DNA from: Enterococcus xiangfangensis
Lineage (GTDB): Bacteria; Bacillota; Bacilli; Lactobacillales; Enterococcaceae
Assembly: GCF_005405365.1 (NCBI RefSeq)
Contig: NZ_BJDX01000009.1
Coordinates: 1-39,529, forward strand
DNA: 39,529 bases
Reading direction: 5' to 3'
Shown here: piece after piece, positions 1-9,481 of the stretch
How positions within the stretch are numbered: position 1 is the stretch's first letter
How the letters are laid out: every line of letters begins with the position of its first letter
The notes under the pieces: generated by a model
Told to the model about the DNA's origin: nothing
The model's input: the letters and a program-made list of their open reading frames with translations, nothing else
Database searches by the model: none
Translations under genes and position numbers: made by a program

Positions 1-184
1 TTTTTTACAAAAATTAGTTTGATGCTCATACCGTATACCATTCCGCTATACTTACAAACTCCTTTATACTGCTAAAAGCGGAACTGGCATCCTTATTCGT
101 TTTAATAGATTTATTTTTGTATTGTTTGTTAATCACTTCACATATATGATTCTAACACGGAAAAAAAGCAATAACAATCCTTTA
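1..184. other. AT-rich stretch without a gene
   Basis: No coding region with a ribosome binding site is visible here. A short inverted repeat (TTCCGC near 41 and GCGGAA near 79) is present, but it has no T-run and cannot be assigned a role. The stretch lies downstream of the thiI terminator and may contain the control region of a gene outside the window. Confidence 0.4.
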
Positions 185-218
185 CAAAAAAAGAGCAGGA
201 AAGTATTCTCTCCTGCTC
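185..218 (-). terminator. Terminator of the desulfurase-thiI operon
   Basis: An 8-bp stem (GAGCAGGA at 193-200 paired with TCCTGCTC at 211-218) is followed on the minus strand by a run of seven Ts. It sits just after the thiI stop codon. Confidence 0.85.
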
Positions 219-226
219 CATTAGTC

Positions 227-1435
227 CTATAAAAAGTCTGCAAATTCGCCAGATTTTTCTGCTTGTTCTGGGAAGATTTCTTCAATCTTCAGTCCGGCTA
301 AACAGCGCGCCATCAAACCTTCGATATCAAATCGTTCTTCCAACTCTAAAACTTTTTCCAATTTTGGACGTGTTTTTGGTTGTGGTGGTGCAAAAATCGT
401 GCAGCAGTCTTCAAACGGCTGGATCGCCAATTTAAACGTATCGATTTTTTCTGCCAACTCAATGATTTCATTTTTATCCATCGTCACGACCGGACGGATA
501 ATCGGTGTTGTCGTCACTTCATTGATGGCTACCATGCTGTGTAATGTTTGCGAAGCCACTTGTCCTAAAGATTCGCCGTTTACGATCACTAATCCATGAC
601 GCATTTCACGAATCGCATCCGTTATCCGCAACATCATACGTCGCGTCAAGGTCATCCAATAACCTTGCGGGCTGCGTTTTTTGATTTCTTCTTGGATCTC
701 CGTAAAAGGAACTTCAATAAACTGAATACCGCCGACATAAGGCGTCAATTTCTCGGTCAGATCTTTCGCTTTTTGCAATGCTTGTTCGCTTGTATAAGGC
801 GGACTCGCAAAATGAACGGCTTCGATTTCAACGCCTCGCTTCATTGCTAAGTAACCGGCAACTGGCGAATCGATTCCGCCAGACAACATCAACATTCCGC
901 GACCACTAGTACCGACTGGCAATCCACCTGCCCCTTTGATCGTTTCATAAGAAAGATAGGCATCGTCGCGGCGGATCTCCACCCGCAAGTTGATATCTGG
1001 TCGTCTCATCTGTGCTTTGATCTCTGGAAAAACATCCATCACTGCATCGCCTAAAAATTGCTGCAGTCCTTGACTGTCTAATTCAAAGTCATGATCACTA
1101 CGTTTTGCAGTGATTTTAAAAGTTTCATTGCCTGTATAAATTTCTTGCATGATTTGCTGCGCCATTTGTTTCAACGCATTAAGATTTTTGTCTACACGAA
1201 TACTAGGTGAAAAATTTTGGATTCCAAAAACCTTTTCTAATTTTGGTAAAACTAAGTGGCTATCTTCACCATTTAATAAGATATGCATCCGGTCACGATC
1301 AGCATGAATTTTTAAATTAGAAAATTCAGCTAATGCGCGACGGACATTTTGTGCCAGTTGCATAATGAACGTACGACGATTTTTTCCTTTCGTCGATAGC
1401 TCACCGTAACGTACCATGATCTCTGTATATTGCAC
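227..1435 (-). CDS. thiI: tRNA 4-thiouridine synthase ThiI (no rhodanese domain)
   Basis: This enzyme adenylates U8 of tRNA and transfers sulfur to form 4-thiouridine. In some bacteria it also serves thiamine thiazole synthesis. The N-terminal ferredoxin-like/THUMP region covers about residues 1-165, followed by the PP-loop ATPase with SGGIDS at about residues 185-190. At 402 residues it ends after the PP-loop domain and lacks the C-terminal rhodanese domain of the E. coli protein, so sulfur must come directly from a partner desulfurase. That partner is encoded 24 bases upstream. The start is placed at GTG (1435) because AGGAG lies at the right distance from it. An ATG at 1441 is almost on top of that site. 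The resulting N-terminus, [17 protein letters not shown], is typical of the family. Confidence 0.95.
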   Translation of the reverse strand: MQYTEIMVRYGELSTKGKNRRTFIMQLAQNVRRALAEFSNLKIHADRDRMHILLNGEDSHLVLPKLEKVFGIQNFSPSIRVDKNLNALKQMAQQIMQEIYTGNETFKITAKRSDHDFELDSQGLQQFLGDAVMDVFPEIKAQMRRPDINLRVEIRRDDAYLSYETIKGAGGLPVGTSGRGMLMLSGGIDSPVAGYLAMKRGVEIEAVHFASPPYTSEQALQKAKDLTEKLTPYVGGIQFIEVPFTEIQEEIKKRSPQGYWMTLTRRMMLRITDAIREMRHGLVIVNGESLGQVASQTLHSMVAINEVTTTPIIRPVVTMDKNEIIELAEKIDTFKLAIQPFEDCCTIFAPPQPKTRPKLEKVLELEERFDIEGLMARCLAGLKIEEIFPEQAEKSGEFADFL

Positions 1436-1459
1436 GTTCATTCTCCTTTTTTATCTTCA

Positions 1460-2602
1460 CTAATTGATTTTTGAAAATTTCTCGTAAAGATGATTAAATA
1501 TCACCATAAACTGTTCGGCTTCTGCCATTGTGTTCGCTTCATCTAAACTTACCCGCACAGCTGTTGTCGCTACGTCATGAGGAACATGCATCGCATGCAA
1601 TGTTGAGCTGTCCACTTTTTTACGGCTGGAACAAGCACTTGTCGTAGAAACAAAGATCTGTTTTTCTTCTAATGCATGCACTAAAACTTCTCCGCGAATC
1701 CCTTTGATCCCAAAAGTTAAAATATGCGGAGCAAAGTTTTCGTCACCGGAGAAAACCGTTACTTTATCATAGCTCAGTAAGGCTTCTTTCAAATATTGCC
1801 GAATAATCGCGGTATGATTTGGCCGCTCGGCTTTTTTTTCAAGATGGATTCGTAACGCACGGCTCATAGCAACGATGGCCGGCAGATTTTCGGTTGTTGC
1901 CCGTTGTCCGCTCTCTTGTCCGCCGCCGTTCAACAGCGGAGCTAATTTTTTACCAGCTTTCCAATAAATAAATCCAACGCCGCGGGGACCGTGGAATTTA
2001 TGCGCAGAAAACGCAGCAAAATCAACTCGTGGGGTCAGCCATTTTGTTTGATCAACTTTTCCGATGGCTTGAACTGCATCGACATGAAAATGAATCGTGG
2101 GGTGCTTTTCTAACACTTCGCTGATAGCCGCGATTGGTTGGATCGCACCCATTTCATTATTAACGCCCATCACTGAGACTAAGATCGTTTCAGGACGAAT
2201 CAGCGCAGCTAATTTGTCTACTTCTACAAAGCCGGAGCGATCTACTGGTGCGATGCTGACCTCAAAGCCAAGTTCTTCCAGCTGCTCGGCTGTCCGGCGA
2301 ACAGCGGGGTGTTCAACACTGGAAATAATGATGTGATTGCCATACTCACGTTTTGCGATCGCCGTACCTTTTAAAATCCAATTATCGCCTTCTGTGCCTC
2401 CACTAGTAAAAAAAATCTCATTTGCTTGCACATCCAACAGTTCAGCAATTTGTTTGCGGGCTTGTTGCAGCAAACGATTCGCCTGTGTTCCCAAATCATG
2501 TAAACTAGAGGGATTCCCCATGATGCGTTGGCTGGTTTTTACATATGTATCAAGTGCTAACGGATAAATCGCTGTTGTTGCACTGTTATCAAAATAAATC
2601 AT
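1460..2602 (-). CDS. Cysteine desulfurase (IscS/NifS family), partner of ThiI
   Basis: A PLP-dependent enzyme that takes sulfur from cysteine as an enzyme-bound persulfide. The PLP lysine is K202 in SAHKFHGPRG, and the persulfide cysteine is C324 in TTSACSSRK. The 380-residue length is normal for the NifS class. Its position directly upstream of a rhodanese-less thiI matches the NifZ-ThiI pair of Bacillus subtilis, so its main job is probably tRNA thiolation rather than general Fe-S assembly. The start at 2602 has a GGAAGG ribosome binding site. A longer reading frame reaches 2686, but a strong promoter lies inside that extension, which rules it out. Confidence 0.93.
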   Translation of the reverse strand: MIYFDNSATTAIYPLALDTYVKTSQRIMGNPSSLHDLGTQANRLLQQARKQIAELLDVQANEIFFTSGGTEGDNWILKGTAIAKREYGNHIIISSVEHPAVRRTAEQLEELGFEVSIAPVDRSGFVEVDKLAALIRPETILVSVMGVNNEMGAIQPIAAISEVLEKHPTIHFHVDAVQAIGKVDQTKWLTPRVDFAAFSAHKFHGPRGVGFIYWKAGKKLAPLLNGGGQESGQRATTENLPAIVAMSRALRIHLEKKAERPNHTAIIRQYLKEALLSYDKVTVFSGDENFAPHILTFGIKGIRGEVLVHALEEKQIFVSTTSACSSRKKVDSSTLHAMHVPHDVATTAVRVSLDEANTMAEAEQFMVIFNHLYEKFSKIN

Positions 2603-2632
2603 CTTATGACCTTCCTTCAAAAATTCTTTCCT

Positions 2633-2661
2633 ATTATAGCGGGAATACTGCAAGTCTTCAA
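2633..2661 (-). promoter_or_regulatory. Sigma-A-type promoter of the desulfurase-thiI operon
   Basis: On the minus strand TTGAAG (2661-2656), a 17-base spacer and a perfect TATAAT (2638-2633) form a strong promoter. Transcription would start near 2626, shortly before the ATG at 2602. Confidence 0.8.
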
Positions 2662-2748
2662 GTATTCCTTCCAAATCCTGCTTCATAGCGCTCAGCCGTT
2701 TTTAGCATAACGAACATTTCTCGCTTTTTGAATTTATTTGCAGCGATT

Positions 2749-2776
2749 AAAAAAAGCTGAGCATCGCGCTCAGCTT
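2749..2776 (-). terminator. Terminator of ezrA
   Basis: AAGCTGAGC (2754-2762) pairs perfectly with GCTCAGCTT (2768-2776). A run of Ts follows on the minus strand. The stem overlaps the ezrA stop codon. Confidence 0.88.
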
Positions 2777-4496
2777 AAACTAAATCTCGGTTATTGAAAT
2801 AAAAATCTTCGATTCGTTTGAATGCTCCTGGTTCAACTCGTTCAAGTGCTGTACCAATCTCATCCAACGCATCTTGGTAACGGTATTCTTTATTAAATAG
2901 TTCTAAACTGTTTTCAATCGCATTTTTAATCTCAGGATGTGTATGACGGTAACGATTTGCATATTGCATCATCTGTTCTGTCAAAGCTGCCGCATCAACT
3001 AAGTCATATGTCTTTTGATCTAACAGCTCGATATCTTCATCGCAAAGATTCACTAATTTATTGATGTCTCGCATATTGATCCGAATCTTATTCAGCGCTT
3101 GGCTCAACTCTTCTACACGATCTGTCGCAACAAAGAAGAATTCTAGATAATCTCCTGGCAAACCAGGCAAACGTTGTTGTTCTACGTAACGTTTTAAATT
3201 ACGCAAACGGAATTCGTATTTTTCGATTTTTTCAGCAGCTTCTTTTTCGCCTTTACGCAAATCATGCAAGTCATCATCGATCTCGACTTGTTTTGTCTCA
3301 ATATCGTCTAAAACTTTAAATGCATCTTTGTAGAATACTTGAACTTCTGAAAATGGTAATTCATGTTTATCAATCTGCGGTTCAATATTCCGATTGCGCC
3401 GTTCCAATTCTTCGATCTCCGTTTGGAAACCGCGGGCACGCCCCAGCTCATTGTTGTTCAGCGCATAGCTTTGTGACGTATGATCTAGTTCAACCATCAA
3501 TTGATGATTGTTCCGCGACGCATGCGCGATGTATTCGCCGATGGTCTTGCGGTTGGTTAAAACATATTTTTTAGCTTCAAACTCTTTTTCTAATATTATA
3601 TACAAATCATCGATCAGTTCAGCCGTTTCTTTGTTCGCTGTTTCTACTGTACCTAACTCAATTTTTTCTAGATCTTCTAATGAACGTTCAACATGTTTTT
3701 TGACTTTGTCTAAACGCTCGTCAAAATCATCTTCTGGCAATACGAAATCGTCTGCCAACATCTTTTGGTATGTTTTTTCTAATTCCTCGATTTGACCTGG
3801 GAATGTCTTTTCTAAATCTTCATAAATGACAGGAACCTTTTGCATCGTCTCTTGGACTTCGTACGTATGTTTTTCAGCATCGTCCAATACTTCGCGCGCT
3901 TCGATTGGATCTCCTGACGTATTCAACGTTACGAATTGAGTAAATTCGATTTCGATATTCTTCACTTGTTTTTGAATCTCTGGTAACGCTGGACCAAAGC
4001 TGTCTTTCTTTTCCTTTAGATCTTTTTTCAACTCTTCAAAAACATCTAAAGCTTGTTGAACAGCTAATGAATTACGTTCTTCCGTTTCACGCAATTCCTT
4101 CAACCCCGTGCGGATCCCTTCAACTTCCTCTTCCATCTCGGTCATCGTGCGTTCAGCACTTTCGATCGCTGACTTCCCTTTCATGAAACGGAATGTTTCA
4201 TTTTGGCTTTCAACTTCAAAAATCTGACTTTCAAGTTCCGCAAAAGATTTTGTCGAAACATCGGTCCATTTTTGATTCCATTCACGGAAAGTATTTTGGC
4301 TTTGGCCGACAAGGTGCATTTTTTTCACTTCATCGACTTCTTCCACGACAGGAAGATCGAATAACGCTTCTTTCCTTTGATCAAGTTCTTTTAAGCGTTC
4401 TTGGTTTTTTTTCTTCATCAGATAACCAATCAAGTATAAAACGGCTGCCAAAACGACTAAGCCGATAACGATCCCTATGATTACATTACTTCCCAT
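2775..4496 (-). CDS. ezrA: Septation ring formation regulator EzrA
   Basis: EzrA is a membrane-anchored spectrin-like protein of Firmicutes. It binds FtsZ, limits extra Z-rings and links the ring to cell-wall synthesis. The N-terminus (MGSNVIIGIVIGLVVL) forms one membrane segment at about residues 4-24. Some 540 cytoplasmic residues of charged, heptad-rich coiled coil follow. The 573-residue length is typical. The start is ATG 4496, with AGGAAA upstream. A TTG-started extension to 4514 has no site of its own. The gene is monocistronic, with its own promoter and terminator. Its place upstream of a desulfurase and thiI is common in lactic acid bacteria. Confidence 0.95.
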   Translation of the reverse strand: MGSNVIIGIVIGLVVLAAVLYLIGYLMKKKNQERLKELDQRKEALFDLPVVEEVDEVKKMHLVGQSQNTFREWNQKWTDVSTKSFAELESQIFEVESQNETFRFMKGKSAIESAERTMTEMEEEVEGIRTGLKELRETEERNSLAVQQALDVFEELKKDLKEKKDSFGPALPEIQKQVKNIEIEFTQFVTLNTSGDPIEAREVLDDAEKHTYEVQETMQKVPVIYEDLEKTFPGQIEELEKTYQKMLADDFVLPEDDFDERLDKVKKHVERSLEDLEKIELGTVETANKETAELIDDLYIILEKEFEAKKYVLTNRKTIGEYIAHASRNNHQLMVELDHTSQSYALNNNELGRARGFQTEIEELERRNRNIEPQIDKHELPFSEVQVFYKDAFKVLDDIETKQVEIDDDLHDLRKGEKEAAEKIEKYEFRLRNLKRYVEQQRLPGLPGDYLEFFFVATDRVEELSQALNKIRINMRDINKLVNLCDEDIELLDQKTYDLVDAAALTEQMMQYANRYRHTHPEIKNAIENSLELFNKEYRYQDALDEIGTALERVEPGAFKRIEDFYFNNRDLV

Positions 4497-4578
4497 GTAT
4501 GATTTTCCTTTCAACTATCAAGATTCAGTTTGTTTAATGGTACTTTTTTCTATTTTTAGGCAAAAACATCTAACGTAG

Positions 4579-4607
4579 ATTATAACATAAAAGACTTTGC
4601 TCTTCAC
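4579..4607 (-). promoter_or_regulatory. Candidate ezrA promoter
   Basis: A perfect minus-strand TATAAT lies at 4584-4579, about 83 bases before the ezrA start. A weak -35 (GTGAAG) sits 17 bases upstream of it. Only the -10 is convincing. Confidence 0.5.
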
Positions 4608-4749
4608 TAGCTAGTTTCGAATTTACTTGAAACAATCCACGCACACTCACTCCTCATACTAGCATTTTTTAGTAGCTGCTTCAATTGCTATAAATTTAAG
4701 AATAATGTAACTTTTTAAAATTTTCTAATTTTGAAAGCTCTATGCCCCC

Positions 4750-4778
4750 TTGAAATTCTCTAAGTTTTCGGATAATAT
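4750..4778 (+). promoter_or_regulatory. Candidate aspartokinase promoter
   Basis: TTGAAA (4750-4755), a 17-base spacer and TAATAT (4773-4778) lie upstream of the aspartokinase start. The leader would be only about 25 bases, too short for a lysine riboswitch. Confidence 0.5.
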
Positions 4779-4809
4779 TAAAACCACATTAAAATAAGAG
4801 GTGATTAAA

Positions 4810-6162
4810 GTGAAAGTGACCAAATTTGGCGGAAGCTCTGTAGCTTCAGCTGAACAACTAAAAAAAGTCTTAGCGATCGTTACTGGCGACTCTAGCCGAC
4901 GTTTCGTTGTCGTTTCTGCTCCAGGAAAGAGGAACAATAAAGACAAAAAAGTCACCGACTTATTGATTCAATTTTATAACGCTGTCGTCTACAAACAAGA
5001 GACTGATGAAGTAGTCCGTGAAATCATTGCTCGCTACACTGAAATAGCAGCAGAATTCCAAGTGGATAAGCACCTGGAAAAAACTTTTCAGACTGAATTG
5101 CAGCGACTGCAAGAAAATTACAATCAGGCAGACCCTTATGCTTTAGATAGTTTTTTAGCAACCGGAGAAAATCTGAATGCTCAGCTAGTGGCAGCCTGTT
5201 TTCAAAAAAGCGGCATCAATGCCCGCTATATCAATCCAAAAGAATTAGGGATCATTGTTTCGAATGAACCGCAAAATGCTCGTATCTTAGAACAATCTTA
5301 CGAAAAGATCTATCAATGGCACGACTCAGCAGAAATCTTGATTATTCCTGGCTTCTTTGGTTATACGGTCGATGGTCAACTGTGTACTTTTTCGCGCGGC
5401 GGTTCAGATATTACCGGATCGATCGTGGCGGCGGGATTAAAAGCTGATTTATATGAAAACTTTACCGATGTCGATGGTATTTTTTCAGCGAGTCCAAAAT
5501 ATATCCACGATCCAGAATTGATCGAATACGCTACGTATCGTGAGATCCGCGAGCTTACTTATGCTGGATTTACTGTTTTTCATGATGAGGCCTTGATGCC
5601 GGCTTTCAAAGCTCATATCCCGGTGATTATCAAAAATACCAACAACCCCGAATGTAAAGGAACACTGATCAAAAAGAATTTTGATGACGAGAATCGAAAT
5701 GAAGTCGTTGGTGTTGCCAGTGATGATGGTTTTTGTGGAATCACCATTGGAAAATATTTATTGAACCGAGAAGTTGGAATTGTTCGACGGATTTTACAAA
5801 TTCTTGAATCCTTTGATATCGGCTTCGAACACATGCCTTCTGGAATCGATGATATCTCGATCATTTTGCGCGAACGTCAATTGACACGTGAGATTGAAGC
5901 TGAGTTAATGAAACAAATCGAAGAAAAAATTCAGCCCGACCAATTATCGATCGAGCATGGCCTTTCAGTCGTTGCCTTAGTTGGTGAAGGTATGCGTGAA
6001 CGACCTGGTATCACTTCTGACAGCACCGCCGCTTTGGCTCGGAAAAATGTCAACTTGCGGATGATCTCTCAAGGTGCCGACGAGCGCAGTATCATCTTTG
6101 CTATTCGAAGTGAACACGAACGCTTAGCTGTGCGGTCGTTGTACTATACATTCTTTGATTAA
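4810..6162 (+). CDS. Aspartate kinase
   Basis: Phosphorylates aspartate, the first step toward lysine/diaminopimelate, threonine and methionine. The N-terminal amino-acid-kinase domain begins with KFGGSS (residues 5-10) and contains the FSRGGSDITG nucleotide/substrate motif near residue 200. Two ACT-type regulatory domains follow from about residue 300. The 450-residue monofunctional form resembles the AK class found in enterococci and streptococci. The start is GTG 4810, because GAGGTG at 4798-4803 is a ribosome binding site for it and would overlap a start at 4801. It stands alone between a leader and a shared terminator, so no biosynthetic operon context indicates which end product controls it. 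Confidence 0.92.
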   Translation: MKVTKFGGSSVASAEQLKKVLAIVTGDSSRRFVVVSAPGKRNNKDKKVTDLLIQFYNAVVYKQETDEVVREIIARYTEIAAEFQVDKHLEKTFQTELQRLQENYNQADPYALDSFLATGENLNAQLVAACFQKSGINARYINPKELGIIVSNEPQNARILEQSYEKIYQWHDSAEILIIPGFFGYTVDGQLCTFSRGGSDITGSIVAAGLKADLYENFTDVDGIFSASPKYIHDPELIEYATYREIRELTYAGFTVFHDEALMPAFKAHIPVIIKNTNNPECKGTLIKKNFDDENRNEVVGVASDDGFCGITIGKYLLNREVGIVRRILQILESFDIGFEHMPSGIDDISIILRERQLTREIEAELMKQIEEKIQPDQLSIEHGLSVVALVGEGMRERPGITSDSTAALARKNVNLRMISQGADERSIIFAIRSEHERLAVRSLYYTFFD

Positions 6163-6184
6163 TTTAAACGGCACATTTTTCGAT

Positions 6185-6237
6185 AGACCGCAAAAAGGAA
6201 AAGCTCAGATTACTCAGCTTTTCCTTTTTGTTGGTCT
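6185..6237. terminator. Bidirectional terminator between aspartokinase and the MazG-like gene
   Basis: A 14-bp perfect stem (6192-6205 with 6216-6229) has A-runs and T-runs on both sides. An outer AGACC/GGTCT pair extends it. It serves two convergent genes and overlaps the last codons of the minus-strand one. Confidence 0.88.
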
Positions 6238-6719
6238 AATTCTTTTTTGATCAAGGGCTCTGGTGCATATTTTTCATACCATTCTTCAGGTTTCATCACT
6301 TTATTTGTTACAGGATGATAATGCGGCTTGCCGTCTGGAAATAATTTCCCCATATTGGCTCGATGAACGATTTCAAAGATCGGTTTAGGATTGACACCAA
6401 TCAATGCAAATGATCCATACGTAAAATAAAGCAGATCGGTCAACGCATCAACTTCTGTGATCAACGGATCTTCCACCGCCTCTGCTTTTGCTAAAACTTT
6501 TGCTTGCGCTTGATCAATGCTCTCGTGTAATTTTTCAACTAGTTCATTGAAGATCATTTCATCACCGGCGGCTGCCCCGTATAAAAACTCCACGATTTCT
6601 TCTGCTTTGAATCCTGCACGAAAACTTCCTTGTTTTGTAGAAAAGGCTGTTGGTTTTTTAGGTGGTCTCGGCGCAAATGTCTCATGGAATTCACGTGCCA
6701 ACTGATAAGGTTCTTTCAT
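6210..6719 (-). CDS. MazG-like / phosphoribosyl-ATP pyrophosphohydrolase-like protein
   Basis: This protein resembles the all-alpha NTP pyrophosphatase superfamily (PRA-PH/MazG), which cleaves diphosphate from nucleotides. The likely metal-binding residues are the acidic helices AEEIVEF (about residues 40-46) and EVDALTDLLYFTYG (near residues 88-101). It is not HisE, since it is longer (169 residues) and has no histidine genes nearby. The true substrate is unknown. The start is ATG 6719 behind GGAG. An upstream in-frame start at 6746 would lie inside the preceding phosphatase gene. That gene stops at 6733, so the two are tightly linked and may be cotranscribed. Confidence 0.75.
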   Translation of the reverse strand: MKEPYQLAREFHETFAPRPPKKPTAFSTKQGSFRAGFKAEEIVEFLYGAAAGDEMIFNELVEKLHESIDQAQAKVLAKAEAVEDPLITEVDALTDLLYFTYGSFALIGVNPKPIFEIVHRANMGKLFPDGKPHYHPVTNKVMKPEEWYEKYAPEPLIKKELDQQKGKAE

Positions 6720-6732
6720 TTTATTCACTCCA

Positions 6733-7569
6733 TTAAATAATTTCAAAATGTTTCAACGCCTGATAGATCCCGTCTTTTTCGTTAGAATCTGTGACGTAAT
6801 CGGCTTGGGCTTTGACTTCTGGCAATCCGTTTCCCATCGCTACACCAATCCCGACTTTTTGGATCATTTCAATATCATTATAATGATCCCCAAAAGCCAT
6901 GACCTCGGTCAATTCAATTCCAGCGGCTTTAGTAAATTCTAAAATACCATGATACTTTGAACCATTTTTAGGAACAATATCTACTGAATAAGGATTTGAG
7001 CGTTGAAATGAACATTCCGGCAATCGTTTCATTAATTTTGCTGACTCTGTTTCAGCGCTGAAGAGTACGCATTGATAAATGGGACCTTGTAAAATTTCTA
7101 ATTGCTGGTAACGGCCTTTTTTGCGATTGGGGCTGAACGATTGCAGCAGATGCCGCGCCGTTCGGACTGGAAACCAGTTTGGCATCCAAGCAGCGATTTG
7201 TTTCACCAATGTATTTTGTGACCATTTCATCAAGTTACTGCCCTCCACATGACGTCTGCCGCCAAAAATAATCTGGCGATGGTCCTCATCAGCAAAATCC
7301 ACGATCTGCTGCAACACTTCCGCAGAAAACGGTCGTTGATAAATATCTTCGGTTTGGGTATAAACGAGCTGCCCATTGTATGTAACAAAAATATCTAATG
7401 GCAAATGGTCGATTCGCTCATCGATTTTGACCGGTCCGCGACCAGTCGCAACGCCGCATAAGATCCCTTGCTCTTGTGCTAAACGGACTGCTTCCCATGT
7501 ACTAGCAAGCACTTTTGAATCTTTCGTAGTCAACGTTCCATCTATATCAAAAAAAATGGCTTTTATCAT
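6733..7569 (-). CDS. Cof-type HAD-IIB phosphatase
   Basis: A haloacid dehalogenase superfamily hydrolase that probably removes phosphate from a sugar phosphate or nucleotide; the substrate cannot be told from sequence. Motif I is FFDIDGTLT (residues 6-14, nucleophile D8), and the C-terminal AFGDHYNDIEMIQKVGIGVAMGNG is the Cof-family motif IV. The large central cap is of type IIB. The 278-residue length is normal. GGGAG precedes ATG 7569. It lies 13 bases after the DUF72 gene and 13 bases before the MazG-like gene, suggesting a three-gene minus-strand unit. Confidence 0.88.
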   Translation of the reverse strand: MIKAIFFDIDGTLTTKDSKVLASTWEAVRLAQEQGILCGVATGRGPVKIDERIDHLPLDIFVTYNGQLVYTQTEDIYQRPFSAEVLQQIVDFADEDHRQIIFGGRRHVEGSNLMKWSQNTLVKQIAAWMPNWFPVRTARHLLQSFSPNRKKGRYQQLEILQGPIYQCVLFSAETESAKLMKRLPECSFQRSNPYSVDIVPKNGSKYHGILEFTKAAGIELTEVMAFGDHYNDIEMIQKVGIGVAMGNGLPEVKAQADYVTDSNEKDGIYQALKHFEII

Positions 7570-7582
7570 GGCACTCCCTCGT

Positions 7583-8413
7583 TTAAAATAAATCTATTTG
7601 ACTCGGATTCAGTCCTTCATAATCCAATTGTAGGATTTTTTTCAACTGCATGGCATTATCAGCAGCATCGCCGCCGGAATTATTATTAAAAATGACTCCG
7701 ACTTCTGCAGAACTTGCTGAAACTTTTAGAACTTGCTCGCCTAAGCTGTGCAATTCTGCTGGATTGTACCGATACAAGGTGCGTTTTTTCCGCCAATCAC
7801 CTGTCCGATCGTTCCAGTACGCTTGATTTCTGCCGTGAAAACGAAATAGACTAAACTTGTTATTCGTTATTGTACTATCTAATGGAACAGTGTCTGGCAG
7901 CTGTGGCTCGTCCACCATCACCAAACTGAAATTCAATGTTCGCATCAACTGGTGTGTCTTTGCGACAAATTCTTTGGCGTACCAGCTATAATCACGCAGT
8001 TCAATAGCCACTGGCAAGTCTTTAAACAACCCGCGTAACGTTTCTAAATAAGCGACGTTTTCTTTCGTACACTTAAATTGTGCCGGAAATTGTGCTAAAA
8101 AGCAAAATAACTTTCCGCTTTCGATCATCGGCTGCATTGCTTCTAAAAAATGAGTCTGCATCGCCGCTACAGAAGGATAGCTGTCTTGCCACTTACTTTG
8201 TCCAGTAAATCCTGCGTATAATTTAACCACAAACCGAAAATTTGCCGGAACTTGCGTCAACCAATTTTCGACAGCGTTTTTAGTTGCGATTCCATAATAA
8301 TTCGTATCCAGTTCTACTAATGGCAAGTAACCTGCGTATTCGTATAAAGAAGAAGACTTCTTTCCAGTCAAACTACTGTGTTCATTAAAAGAAGTTAATC
8401 CAATTCGAATCAT
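7583..8413 (-). CDS. DUF72 family protein (YecE-like)
   Basis: The N-terminus (MIRIGLTSFNEH), the PANFRFVVKLYAGFTG stretch near residue 55 and the FRFHGRNQAYW motif near residue 192 are typical of DUF72, a TIM-barrel family with no established reaction. The full length of 276 residues suggests an intact gene. A GGGAGG site precedes ATG 8413. It is first in a minus-strand group with a HAD phosphatase and a MazG-like protein, and divergent from asparaginase. This hints at a nucleotide or phosphate housekeeping role, but that is only inference. Confidence 0.85.
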   Translation of the reverse strand: MIRIGLTSFNEHSSLTGKKSSSLYEYAGYLPLVELDTNYYGIATKNAVENWLTQVPANFRFVVKLYAGFTGQSKWQDSYPSVAAMQTHFLEAMQPMIESGKLFCFLAQFPAQFKCTKENVAYLETLRGLFKDLPVAIELRDYSWYAKEFVAKTHQLMRTLNFSLVMVDEPQLPDTVPLDSTITNNKFSLFRFHGRNQAYWNDRTGDWRKKRTLYRYNPAELHSLGEQVLKVSASSAEVGVIFNNNSGGDAADNAMQLKKILQLDYEGLNPSQIDLF

Positions 8414-8464
8414 AGTATCCTAGCCTCCCTTTGTTTCATAGTATACAATAAACATAGCAAAAAA

Positions 8465-8482
8465 TTAGCAACAATGTGCTAA
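8465..8482. promoter_or_regulatory. Inverted repeat between the DUF72 gene and asparaginase
   Basis: TTAGCA (8465-8470) and TGCTAA (8477-8482) form a perfect inverted repeat with a 6-base centre. It lies in the 89-base divergent region, just before the asparaginase ribosome binding site. It could be an operator. No matching regulator gene is nearby. Confidence 0.35.
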
Positions 8483-8502
8483 CAATGAATGGAGTAATAA
8501 AG

Positions 8503-9477
8503 ATGAAACGGATTTTGATTTTACATACCGGCGGAACGATCTCGATGAGCCAAGATACCCACGGTGCCGTGCGGCCAGACAAGAAAAATCCGCTGTTGGC
8601 AGCTGGACAAGAGTTGCGTCTGCCTGCTGATATCGAATTGATCGTGGAAGACTTTTCAAATCTTCCATCTCCCCATATTACAGTTGAGACTATGTTCCAA
8701 CTGAAAGAACGAATCAAACTCGCTAAACAAACCGGAATCGACAGTGTGGTCATTACTCATGGAACAGATACTTTAGAAGAAACGGCCTACTTCTTAGAAA
8801 TTACGATTGGTAATTTGATTCCTATTATTTTAACTGGTGCGATGCGTTCTATCAATGAATTAGGCAGTGACGGTCTTTATAATTTTGAGTGCGCTATTCG
8901 CGTAGCGGCTTCAGAAAATGCCCTCAATAAAGGTGTGCTCGTGGTCATGAATGATGAAGTTCACAGTGCTCGTTACGTAACTAAAACCCACACAACAAAT
9001 GTGGCAACATTCAGAACACCGACCTTAGGCCCCATTGGATTAGTCACAAAATCAAAAATTCTTTTCAAGCAAGAATTGCCTAAAGCAACACGTTACGATG
9101 TCGAAAGTTTTGATGCCATGATCCCAATCATCAAAGTTTTTGCTGGTATGGAAGGCGATTTTTTCAAAATATTGGATCAAGCAATCACCGTCGATGGTCT
9201 TGTGATCGAAGCTTTAGGAGCAGGAAATTTACCACCGAAAACGTTGCCTTCTGTTTATCATTTACTGGAAAAAGGTCTGCCAATCGTGTTAGTTTCCCGT
9301 TGTTTCAACGGAATCGCCGAACCCGTCTATGATTATCAAGGCGGCGGGATCGAATTGGCGCAGCATGGCGTGATCTTCTGCAGCGGCATCAACAGCCAAA
9401 AAGCTCGGTTGAAATTATTGATTGCTTTGAATGCTCATTTATCAAAAGAAGAATTAAAACAATTTATGGAAGAATAG
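8503..9477 (+). CDS. Type I L-asparaginase
   Basis: Hydrolyses asparagine to aspartate and ammonia, most likely in the cytoplasm because no signal peptide is present. The two family signatures are visible: ILHTGGTISM near the N-terminus, with the nucleophilic threonine, and VVITHGTDTLEETAYF with the second catalytic threonine-aspartate pair. The length of 324 residues matches the AnsA class. The start is ATG 8503 with GGAG seven bases upstream. An in-frame start at 8476 is poorer and would add MLTMNGVIK. The gene is monocistronic, bounded downstream by a strong hairpin. Confidence 0.92.
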   Translation: MKRILILHTGGTISMSQDTHGAVRPDKKNPLLAAGQELRLPADIELIVEDFSNLPSPHITVETMFQLKERIKLAKQTGIDSVVITHGTDTLEETAYFLEITIGNLIPIILTGAMRSINELGSDGLYNFECAIRVAASENALNKGVLVVMNDEVHSARYVTKTHTTNVATFRTPTLGPIGLVTKSKILFKQELPKATRYDVESFDAMIPIIKVFAGMEGDFFKILDQAITVDGLVIEALGAGNLPPKTLPSVYHLLEKGLPIVLVSRCFNGIAEPVYDYQGGGIELAQHGVIFCSGINSQKARLKLLIALNAHLSKEELKQFMEE

Positions 9478-9481
9478 AAAA

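Noticed and set aside
2602..2686. N-terminal extension of the cysteine desulfurase
   Set aside because: The operon promoter (2661-2633) lies inside it, so it would not be transcribed from that promoter; the shorter form begins exactly where the family does.
4640..4809. Lysine riboswitch upstream of aspartokinase
   Set aside because: The likely promoter leaves a leader of about 25 bases, far too short for the riboswitch, and no matching hairpins are present.
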